A stretch of 14,229 nucleotides of DNA from Citromicrobium sp. (GTDB lineage Bacteria > Pseudomonadota > Alphaproteobacteria > Sphingomonadales > Sphingomonadaceae), in the NCBI GenBank assembly GCA_003248395.1, contig QFNA01000129.1:1-14229 (forward strand), in the 5' to 3' direction. How positions within the stretch are numbered: position 1 is the first letter of the stretch; the number at the start of each line of letters is the position of its first letter. Position numbers and translations under genes: made by a program. This document shows, one piece after another, positions 6,637 to 12,710 of the stretch. The notes under the pieces are model-generated. The model was not told the origin of the DNA, ran no database searches, and saw only the letters and a list, made by a program, of their open reading frames with translations.

Positions 6637-6849
6637 ATGCTGATCGCGCTTGTAAAAGAGTGGTTTTTTAATCTTGTCGTCGTCGTGGTGGTCGTGGCGT
6701 TTTGTGGCGGGGTGATGTGGTTTGTTAGTGGTGACCCCACCTTCGCACATCTCGTGCAAAATCAACCGATTTTTTGGGTTGCAATTTTCTGTTTGGTTGC
6801 CCTCGCGGGCACTGTATTTCGGCGCGGCGATTGGATGCGCCGAGGATAG
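6637..6849 (+). CDS. small two-helix membrane protein, family unknown
   Basis: This 70-residue protein is mostly hydrophobic. Helix one (about 7-30) contains a run of seven valines encoded by alternating GTC/GTG codons, helix two is about 43-61, and the C-terminus is basic (RRGDWMRRG), suggesting a positive cytoplasmic end. It begins six bases after the bioB stop and ends three bases before the DUF3445 start. Composition is low in GC: 59 of 120 bases over 6661-6780 by hand, about 49%. That is close to the small membrane gene after pccB, although the two proteins are not similar in sequence. I do not recognise a family. The tight spacing supports it being real, but the ribosome site is weak. 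Confidence 0.6.
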   Translation: MLIALVKEWFFNLVVVVVVVAFCGGVMWFVSGDPTFAHLVQNQPIFWVAIFCLVALAGTVFRRGDWMRRG

Positions 6850-6852
6850 ACT

Positions 6853-7650
6853 ATGACCCTCGGTTTTTCCGTCGACGAACTCCTGCCCAAGGCGCGTGGC
6901 GGGGGCGTGCTCAAGATGGGGCTCGCCAAGCTGGACGAGACCGCTTGGCTCCAGCCCGATCCAGACCTCGCGGCGCGGGCCGAGGGATTTGCGGCCTATC
7001 CGCAAGGCATCCAGCTTTCCCCCGAAGTCGAGGAACCGGCAGCGGAGCTGGCCGCGATGCTGGGCCTGTCCGGCGGCCTGGCCGAGGCGGCGCGGGCACA
7101 TCACGAGGATATGTGCCTGCTCACGCTCCGTGAGGGCGAGGAGCAATACCGCCTCGTCGGCGCGGCGGTGGCATGGCCATCGGACTGGACGCCGGCCGAC
7201 AAGCTCGGCCTGCCGCTGCGCGCGCTCCACGCGCCGATCCAGGGGTATGAGGAGCAGCTCGCCAGCGGGGTCGATCACTTCATGGCCAAGCTCAAACCCG
7301 GCGCGATCTACGGGCGCTGCAACTGGTTTATCGCCGCTACGGGTGAGCGGCGATGGGTGGCCGAGCCGCCCGAACAGGCCTTTGCCCATGTCACGTCGGA
7401 CAATGCGGGCGAGACGCTGTTCGTCCGCTCCGAACGCCAGACCCTGCGCCGCCTGCCGGAAACTGGGGCGATCCTGTTCAACATCGGCGTCTACGTCTCG
7501 CCGCTTGGCACGTTGAGCGCGGCCAATGTCGCGCGGTTGGCGGGGGCGATGGACATGCTGTTGCAGGGCGAGGGAGACCGCCGCGGCGCAGGGGCTTACG
7601 CGCACGCGCTTATCGGCTATGCGGGCCGGCGAGAGGATGCGCTGCAATGA
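6853..7650 (+). CDS. DUF3445 / haem-dependent oxidative N-demethylase-like protein
   Basis: The 265-residue protein belongs to the DUF3445 family, which includes the alpha subunit of fungal haem-dependent oxidative N-demethylase and proteins of bacterial dimethylamine oxidation. Recognisable blocks are AAVAWPSDWTPADKLGLPL (104-122) with ALHAPIQGY (124-132), the GRCNWFI block (154-160), and LFVRSERQTLRRLPETGAIL (189-208) followed by a YVSPL turn. The substrate is unknown, and the other subunits of a dimethylamine monooxygenase are not in the window. The start is ATG 6853 with GAGGA at 6842-6846. Its TGA overlaps the ATG of the LprI-like gene (ATGA), so the two are likely translated together. 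Why it sits with propionate genes is not evident from the sequence. Confidence 0.88.
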   Translation: MTLGFSVDELLPKARGGGVLKMGLAKLDETAWLQPDPDLAARAEGFAAYPQGIQLSPEVEEPAAELAAMLGLSGGLAEAARAHHEDMCLLTLREGEEQYRLVGAAVAWPSDWTPADKLGLPLRALHAPIQGYEEQLASGVDHFMAKLKPGAIYGRCNWFIAATGERRWVAEPPEQAFAHVTSDNAGETLFVRSERQTLRRLPETGAILFNIGVYVSPLGTLSAANVARLAGAMDMLLQGEGDRRGAGAYAHALIGYAGRREDALQ

Positions 7651-8048
7651 TTGTGACTGCCCTGACACTGCTGTTTGCCGCTCAGGCCGCGGCGCTTGGC
7701 GAAGACTATCCGCCTTGCGATCAGGAAAAAGCCGATCAGGGTATCCAGAGCGCAATGAATATTTGCGCCTATAATGATTATCGCAAGGCCGACGCCGACC
7801 TCAACGCGACATGGAAAAAGGCGGCGGCGAATGCCAAGGCCATCGATGCCGATGCCGACACGTCGCAATTTGCCGAACTGTTGGCCAGCCAGCGCGCTTG
7901 GCTTGCCTATCGCGACGCGCAATGCGAACTCGAAACGAACCGCTATCTCGGAGGTTCGATCATGCCGCTGGTCAGGGCGAATTGCCTCGAGTCGATGACC
8001 GAAAAGCGGACCGCCGAGCTGAATAAGTACCTGGAGTTTCCCAACTGA
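7647..8048 (+). CDS. LprI-like (DUF1311) secreted protein
   Basis: The 133-residue protein begins with a short hydrophobic export signal (MIVTALTLLFAAQAAA, cleavage probably near residue 17). The mature part has four cysteines (24, 40, 93, 113) and the core QRAWLAYRDAQCELE (82-96) typical of the LprI/DUF1311 family, some of whose members inhibit lysozyme. The function here is only an inference from the family. It would act in the periplasm. The start is ATG 7647 inside the stop of the DUF3445 gene (ATGA). A longer frame opens upstream but is a shadow of that gene. Its TGA shares one base with the ATG of pccA (TGATG), and its last codons carry the GGAG that serves pccA. Confidence 0.85.
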   Translation: MIVTALTLLFAAQAAALGEDYPPCDQEKADQGIQSAMNICAYNDYRKADADLNATWKKAAANAKAIDADADTSQFAELLASQRAWLAYRDAQCELETNRYLGGSIMPLVRANCLESMTEKRTAELNKYLEFPN

Positions 8049-9984
8049 TGTTCTCAAAGATCCTGATCGCCAACCGCGGGGAAATCGCCTGCCGCGTCAT
8101 CAAGACGGCGCGGCGCATGGGGATCGCCACCGTGGCGGTCTATTCGGATGCCGACGCCCGCGCGCTATCTGGTCGCGGACAAGATCATCGCGGCGTGCAA
8201 GCAGACCGGCTCCGAGGCGGTGCATCCGGGGTATGGCTTCCTGTCCGAACGAGCGAGCTTCGTGGAGGCGCTGGCCAAGGAGAACATCGCCTTCATCGGC
8301 CCGCCCGCCGAGGCGATTGCGGCGATGGGCGACAAGATCGAATCGAAGAAGATCGCGCGCGAGGCGGGCGTGAATGTCGTGCCCGGCTTCGTCGGCGAGA
8401 TCCGCGATACCGACCATGCGGTCGAGATTAGCAACGACATTACCTACCCTGTGATGATGAAGGCCAGCGCGGGCGGCGGCGGCAAGGGCATGCGCCTCGC
8501 CTATAGCGAAAAGGACGTGCGCGAAGGCTTCGAGAGCGTGAAGCGCGAAGGGCTGAACAGCTTCGGCGACGACCGTGTCTTCATCGAGAAGTTCATTGAA
8601 GACCCGCGTCATATCGAGATCCAGATACTCGGCGACAAGCACGGCAATGTGATCTACCTCAACGAGCGCGAATGCTCGATCCAGCGGCGCCATCAGAAGG
8701 TGGTCGAAGAAGCCCCGTCGCCCTTCCAGCGCGGGCACGGTCGAACTGATCGTCAGCGGCGCGGACAAGACCGGCGAGAGCTTCTACTTTCTCGAAATGA
8801 ACACCCGCCTGCAGGTGGAGCATCCCGTCACCGAGGCGATCACCGGGGTCGACCTGGTCGAACAGATGATCCGCGTGGCCGCTGGCGAGAAGCTTGAGAT
8901 CACGCAGGACGATGTAAAGATCGACGGCTGGGCGATCGAGAATCGCGTCTATGCCGAAGACCCCTATCGCGGATTCCTGCCCAGCACCGGCCGCCTCGTG
9001 CGGTACCAGCCGCCGGTCGAGCCCTGGAGCGACGATGGCGATGCCAATGGCCGCCGCGGTGTGGACGGCGTCCGCGTCGACGATGGCGTGTTCGAAGGCG
9101 GCGAGGTGTCGATGTTCTACGACCCGATGATCGCCAAGCTCGTCACCTGGGGCGCAACGCGCGACGAAGCGGCGGATCTGCAAGTGCAGGCTCTCGATGC
9201 GTTCGAGATCGAGGGGCTGGGACACAATGTCGATTTCCTCAGCGCCATCATGCAGCACCCGCGCTTCCGTTCTGGCGAACTGACCACCGGCTTCATCGCG
9301 GAGGAATATCCCGAAGGCTTCGAAGGCGCGCCGGCCGACGAGCGGCTGACGCGCGTGCTGGCTGCCGTGGGCGGACTGATCGCGACGGCCGATGCCGACC
9401 GTGCGCGCAGGATCGAGGGGCAGTTGTCGGACGATCTCTATGCTCCGGGCGACTGGACGGTGCGGATCGGCGAGCGGGAGGAAAGCTCGACCACGCATCA
9501 GGTGCGTCTGGAAGAGACGTCGGTGACGGTCGACGGCGAGCCGGTGATCCTGGAAACCGCCTATACGCCGGGCGAGCGGCATATCTCGGTGTCGCTGTTC
9601 GACAGCGCGGAGGAGGATGCCGAGGCGGTCGCGAACTTTGGCATTCAGCTCAAGCCGACGCGCACCGGCTATAGGCTGACGACGCGCGGCGGCACGCACC
9701 AGCTGCGCATCCTGCAGACTCGGATCGCGCATCTTGCCTCGCATATGATCGAGAAGGAACCGCCCGATCTGTCCAAGGTGCTGCTGGCGCCGATGCCGGG
9801 CCTGCTGGTCAAGCTGCATGTTGGCGAGGGCGAGGAAGTCCAGCCCGGGCAGCCGCTCGCCACGGTCGAGGCGATGAAGATGGAAAACATCCTCCGTGCC
9901 GAAAAACAGACCACCGTAACCAGGATCAACTTCGGCGAGGGCGACAGCCTGGCGGTCGACGAGGTTATTCTCGAACTCGAATAA
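8048..9984 (+). pseudogene. pccA: propionyl-CoA carboxylase alpha subunit, broken by two short deletions
   Basis: PccA carries biotin carboxylase (N-terminal), a middle BT domain and the biotin carrier (C-terminal, EAMKM biotinylation site near 9871-9885). The sequence falls in three frames. Frame one is 8048 to about 8165 (MFSKILIANRGEIACRV onwards). Frame two is about 8166-8726 (YLVADKII to EEAPSPF, with the ASAGGGGKGMR ATP loop). Frame three is about 8728-9984 (SAGTVELIV, EMNTRLQVEHP, to the stop). Against intact relatives about 20 codons (around LHVxMADEAVxIG) are missing at the first break and about 23 (around MRxxMGEQAV) at the second. Each loss is 2 modulo 3, about 59 and 68 nt. Adding them back gives 687 residues, a normal length. 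The rest is well conserved, so the damage is recent or is a sequencing or assembly fault. As read, biotin carboxylase would not be made. Confidence 0.9.
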
Positions 9985-10012
9985 CGAGGTTTCGCAAAGG
10001 CGAGGCGGAGAT

Positions 10013-10039
10013 TTGCTGCGCACCTGCGCAGCAATCTTT
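10013..10039 (+). terminator. terminator-like hairpin after pccA
   Basis: A perfect 9-bp stem, TTGCTGCGC (10013-10021) and GCGCAGCAA (10026-10034), with loop ACCT is followed by TCTTTC. The T-run is short, so this is a modest intrinsic terminator. Its position 29 bp after the end of the long + strand operon fits that role. Confidence 0.45.
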
Positions 10040-10064
10040 CGCGGCAAGCCGAAATTGCGCAAAA

Positions 10065-10103
10065 CGTGGTAAATTCGCTGGAGACCGTGGCATATTCGCG
10101 GGA
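10065..10103. promoter_or_regulatory. imperfect 18-bp tandem repeat, possible operator pair
   Basis: CGTGGTAAATTCGCTGGA (10065-10082) and CGTGGCATATTCGCGGGA (10086-10103) agree at 15 of 18 positions and start 21 bp apart, close to two helical turns. They lie 54-92 bp ahead of the next start codon. Two binding sites for one regulator on the same face of the DNA are possible. I know of no named motif that matches. Confidence 0.3.
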
Positions 10104-10156
10104 CTATCACTTCCTTCGAGTCGCTTCTGTTGGACGCAGCGCAGGAGTTCAGGACG

Positions 10157-10414
10157 ATGGCACACAGGGGAACCGGTTTTTTCGATAGCCGGGGGCACTA
10201 TTTCAAGACGCCCGAGGAAGCGACGGTCAGCGACCTCGCCAGTATCCTCGGAAAGATCGGTGACGGCGAAAGCCTCGCGCCGGGCATAGCCTATAAATTG
10301 CTGGACCAGCGCGCAGCGATCGAGCGGCTGTTTGCCGAACATGATGCGATGCTGGCCGAATGCGAGGCAAAGGCCGGGGACAAGGTCGCCCGGATCAAAC
10401 CGCTCGCCAGCTAG
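10157..10414 (+). CDS. hypothetical protein, 85 residues
   Basis: I do not recognise a named family. The 85-residue protein is soluble and charged, with no signal or membrane segment: a GHYFKTPEEATVSDLASILGK-like N-terminal half (residues 13-33), then a long helix around 44-70 with a regular heptad-like pattern (LLDQRAAIERLFAEHDAML). A short coiled coil or small DNA- or partner-binding role is possible, but this is a guess. ATG 10157 is preceded by AGGAG at 10143-10147. An upstream TTG at 10130 has no such site. The gene has its own 172-bp leader after pccA containing a hairpin and tandem repeats, so it is probably transcribed separately. Its stop is 13 bp from the stop of the convergent GNAT gene. 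Confidence 0.72.
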   Translation: MAHRGTGFFDSRGHYFKTPEEATVSDLASILGKIGDGESLAPGIAYKLLDQRAAIERLFAEHDAMLAECEAKAGDKVARIKPLAS

Positions 10415-10427
10415 GCATTAAGACAGC

Positions 10428-10814
10428 CTAGAGATCGAGGTGATAGCACTGGTTGTGCGGTCCATTGGCGTAGTCTGCGAACCCGGGCCCTTCGGTAAAG
10501 CCGTGGCAAAGATACAGCGCGATTGCTGGCTGGAATGCGATACTCGTGCCGGTTTCGAGAGAGAGCTTCACGAGCCCTTCGGATCGCGCATGGACAATCA
10601 ACGCTTCGAGTATGCCGCGCGCCGCGCCCTTTCCCAGATGGTCGGGCAAGGTGCGCATAGACTTCAGTTCCGCACTGCGGCCACCCAGCCGTTTCAGCGC
10701 GCCGATGGCGATCAGGTTCCGGTCCTCCCACGCCCCTAACAGCGTTACGTCGGGTCCGGATAATCCCGACACATCCAGCGCAAAGCTCGTCGAGGCCGGC
10801 CTGACGTCGATCAT
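10428..10814 (-). CDS. GNAT family N-acetyltransferase, N-terminus shortened
   Basis: The 128-residue protein has the GNAT acetyl-CoA fold. Motif A lies at SMRTLPDHLGKGAARGILEAL (52-72) and motif B in LSLETGTSIAFQPAIALYLCHGF (84-106). The substrate is unknown. Family members I know of this type are about 150 residues. They begin with an IRPA-like strand, then about 25 residues ending MHxxSPPES, then HALDLxGL. Here RPA is followed almost directly by FALDVSGL, so about 25 codons look absent in frame near 10782-10796. AAGAGG eight bases before the ATG supports this start. It follows aroB by 24 bp on the same strand, so it is probably the last gene of the aroK-aroB unit. Whether it is active without the first helices is doubtful. 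Confidence 0.82.
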   Translation of the reverse strand: MIDVRPASTSFALDVSGLSGPDVTLLGAWEDRNLIAIGALKRLGGRSAELKSMRTLPDHLGKGAARGILEALIVHARSEGLVKLSLETGTSIAFQPAIALYLCHGFTEGPGFADYANGPHNQCYHLDL

Positions 10815-10838
10815 CGTTCGGACCTCTTCTGCGAAACT

Positions 10839-11948
10839 TCAATGCGCCTGCAACTCTTCGTCGAGAAATGCAGCGACGTCGTCGAGTGCGACATCGTTGG
10901 TGACGACAGCTCGGCCGATGTCTTCCAGGAGAATGAACGGCAGCCTCCCGGCGTCCATTTTCTTGTCATGGAGCATATGCCGGGCGAGCCGCGCTCCGTC
11001 GCAATCGAGTTCGAGAGAGGCGATTTCCGAGGGCAGGCCCGCGGCATCGACGGCGGCGGTAATGCGCGCGGCGACATCGTCGCGTGTCATGCCCCTGCGC
11101 GCGGAATAGCGCGCGGCGAGGACCATGCCGAGCGCGACGGCTTCACCGTGAAGCAGGCGATCGCCGAAGCCGGTTTCGGCCTCGAGCGCGTGGCCGAAGG
11201 TGTGACCGAGATTGAGCAGCGCGCGCTTGCCGCTCGTCTCGCGTTCGTCCTCGGCGACGATCTTGGCCTTTTCGGCCACGCTCGTGGCGACGGCGCGTTC
11301 AAGCGCTTGCGATTGCCGTGCAACAACGCTGGCACCGCTGGTTTCGAGCCAGTCGAAGAAGGCGGCATTGCCGAGCACGCCATATTTGAGGACCTCGGCG
11401 TAGCCGGCGCGCATTTCGCGATCGGGCAGCGTGTCGAGCGCAGCAAGATCGGCGAGGACCAGCGACGGCTGATGGAAGGCACCGACAAGGTTCTTGCCCG
11501 CACCGGTGTTGATCGCGGTCTTGCCGCCGACCGAACTGTCGACCTGCGCGAGCAGGGTGGTGGGTATCTGGACGAAACCGCAGCCGCGCTTGAGAATGGC
11601 TGCGGCGAATCCGGTGAGATCGCCGACCACGCCTCCGCCGAGTGCCAGCACATGGTCGCCGCGCTCGACCCCCTCTGCCAGCATCCAGTCGGTGAGGGCA
11701 GCCAGCCCCTGCCAGCTTTTCGAGCTTTCGCCTGATGGCACGTCGAACCAGCGCGCCGTCTTGCCCGTGGCGGCAAGCGAAGTCTCCAGGGCATCGCCCC
11801 AATGGCGCCGCGCGTTGACGTCCGCGACGACCGGCACGGTGTCCTTGCGCAGGAAAGGCGCGGCCTCTTCTCCGACACGCGCAATCAGATCGCGTGCGAT
11901 GCGAACTTCGTAACTGCGTCCGGCTAGGGCGACGTCGATCACAGCCAT
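10839..11948 (-). CDS. aroB: 3-dehydroquinate synthase
   Basis: AroB converts DAHP to 3-dehydroquinate, the second step of the shikimate pathway, in the cytoplasm with NAD and a divalent metal. The 369-residue protein has the NAD-binding GGGVVGDLTGF (104-114) and QIPTTLLAQVDSSVGGKTAIN (127-147). The metal ligands are Glu185 (YAEVLKYG), His249 (LNLGHTFGH) and His267 (LLHGEA), matching Glu194, His271 and His287 of the Aspergillus enzyme. The length is normal and no gaps are evident. GGAG lies about 9 bases before the ATG, inside the end of aroK. The two genes overlap by 10 bp, so they are co-translated. The GNAT gene follows 24 bp later. Confidence 0.97.
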   Translation of the reverse strand: MAVIDVALAGRSYEVRIARDLIARVGEEAAPFLRKDTVPVVADVNARRHWGDALETSLAATGKTARWFDVPSGESSKSWQGLAALTDWMLAEGVERGDHVLALGGGVVGDLTGFAAAILKRGCGFVQIPTTLLAQVDSSVGGKTAINTGAGKNLVGAFHQPSLVLADLAALDTLPDREMRAGYAEVLKYGVLGNAAFFDWLETSGASVVARQSQALERAVATSVAEKAKIVAEDERETSGKRALLNLGHTFGHALEAETGFGDRLLHGEAVALGMVLAARYSARRGMTRDDVAARITAAVDAAGLPSEIASLELDCDGARLARHMLHDKKMDAGRLPFILLEDIGRAVVTNDVALDDVAAFLDEELQAH

Positions 11949-12499
11949 GCGTCGAGCTCCTCCAGAATTCTGTGCACCGTCGCATCGTGCGGTCCATTGT
12001 CGGTCTTAACGTGAATCTGTGCCTCGCCGTAAAAAGGTGCGCGGGTCTGTTGCAGATTGCGCAGGATGTCCTCCGGGTCGCCATTGCGCAGGAGCGGGCG
12101 ATTGTCGTTGCGCGAAGTGCGTTCGACGAGCGTGGCAAGATCGCTGTCGAGCCAGATCGCAATCCCCTGATGCAGGATCAGCGCGCGCGTTTCGGGATCG
12201 ACGAAGGCGCCGCCGCCGGTCGCGATCACTCCGCGCCTTTCGGCGATCAGCCGGGCAATGACGCGGCGCTCGCCATCGCGGAAATAGCCTTCGCCATGCG
12301 CGGCGAAAATCTCTGCGATAGTGCGATTGGCGGCGCGTTCGATTGCTTCGTCGGCATCGACGAAGTCGCGCCGGAGCGCAGTTGCGAGCCGCCGCCCGAT
12401 GGTCGATTTGCCGACGCCCATAAGGCCCACGAGCACGATCGGGCGATCGATCCGGCGGATCAGATCGGTGCGGCTGGCAAGGGGTTGCGCGTTGCTCAT
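11939..12499 (-). CDS. aroK: shikimate kinase
   Basis: AroK phosphorylates shikimate at O-3 using ATP. The 186-residue protein shows the Walker A motif GLMGVGKST (25-33), the shikimate- and Mg-binding DADE (48-51), the YFRDGE block with Arg74, the GGGAF turn (95-99) and the lid arginine in NDNRPLL (131-137). Start ATG 12499 fits the family, whose N-termini vary. The frame stays open further upstream but only as shadow sequence. The ribosome site is weak. It is the first gene of a leftward unit aroK-aroB-GNAT and is divergent from a small membrane gene, with about 70 bp between the two start codons. Confidence 0.97.
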   Translation of the reverse strand: MSNAQPLASRTDLIRRIDRPIVLVGLMGVGKSTIGRRLATALRRDFVDADEAIERAANRTIAEIFAAHGEGYFRDGERRVIARLIAERRGVIATGGGAFVDPETRALILHQGIAIWLDSDLATLVERTSRNDNRPLLRNGDPEDILRNLQQTRAPFYGEAQIHVKTDNGPHDATVHRILEELDAWL

Positions 12500-12569
12500 T
12501 GCCGCTGGGCCTATAGATGCGCTAGGGCGCGGGCAAGACATCCGATTGTTGGACGAGGATACGAAAAAC
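12500..12569. promoter_or_regulatory. divergent promoter region between aroK and the small membrane gene
   Basis: This 70-bp gap lies between two divergent start codons and must hold at least the leftward promoter for aroK. CTATAGAT at 12511-12518 is the only AT-rich hexamer-like core, and a well-spaced -35 partner is not obvious in either direction. The call rests on gene layout, not on a clear motif. Confidence 0.3.
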
Positions 12570-12710
12570 TTGGCTCTCAAACGCCCGCGGACACTGGGGA
12601 TCGTTGCTCTGGCGGTCGTCGCGCTGCTCGTGATCGCATGGATCGATGGGGGCGAAGAGCCGTTGCGTCCGATCGTGCAGGAGATCGAAGTGCCGGAGTC
12701 CGTCAAGTGA
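12570..12710 (+). CDS. small single-helix membrane protein
   Basis: The 46-residue protein starts with a basic stretch (MALKRPRTLG) followed by one hydrophobic helix (about 9-25) and an acidic tail (DGGEEPLRPIVQEIEVPES). It therefore probably sits in the inner membrane with the tail outside. I chose TTG 12570 because GAGGA lies at 12555-12559. Two further TTG codons at 12546 and 12549 are in frame, but the protein reads best from MALKRP. No family is recognised. The TGA overlaps the GTG of the following long gene (GTGA), so the two are coupled and may act together at the membrane. Confidence 0.6.
   Translation: MALKRPRTLGIVALAVVALLVIAWIDGGEEPLRPIVQEIEVPESVK

Noticed and set aside
6676..6698. 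GTC/GTG triplet run as a microsatellite or phase-variable tract
   Set aside because: The units are mixed valine codons and match a membrane helix. There is no uniform repeat, and unit changes would stay in frame.
5593..7755. 720-codon open frame on the - strand opposite bioB and the DUF3445 gene
   Set aside because: It spans several confident + strand genes, shows no family features and has the composition of antisense shadows.
8048..8897. Programmed frameshifting or translational bypassing as the reason for the three frames in pccA
   Set aside because: Conserved residues are missing from the DNA at both breaks, so a change of frame during translation could not rebuild the enzyme.
10411..10431. 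CTAGGC/GCCTAG inverted repeat between two convergent stop codons, as a bidirectional terminator
   Set aside because: The stem is only 6 bp with a 9-base loop and no T-runs. The symmetry comes largely from the two TAG stops.
10842..11735. 297-codon + strand frame opposite aroB
   Set aside because: Fully antisense to a well-supported aroB, with no domain or ribosome site.
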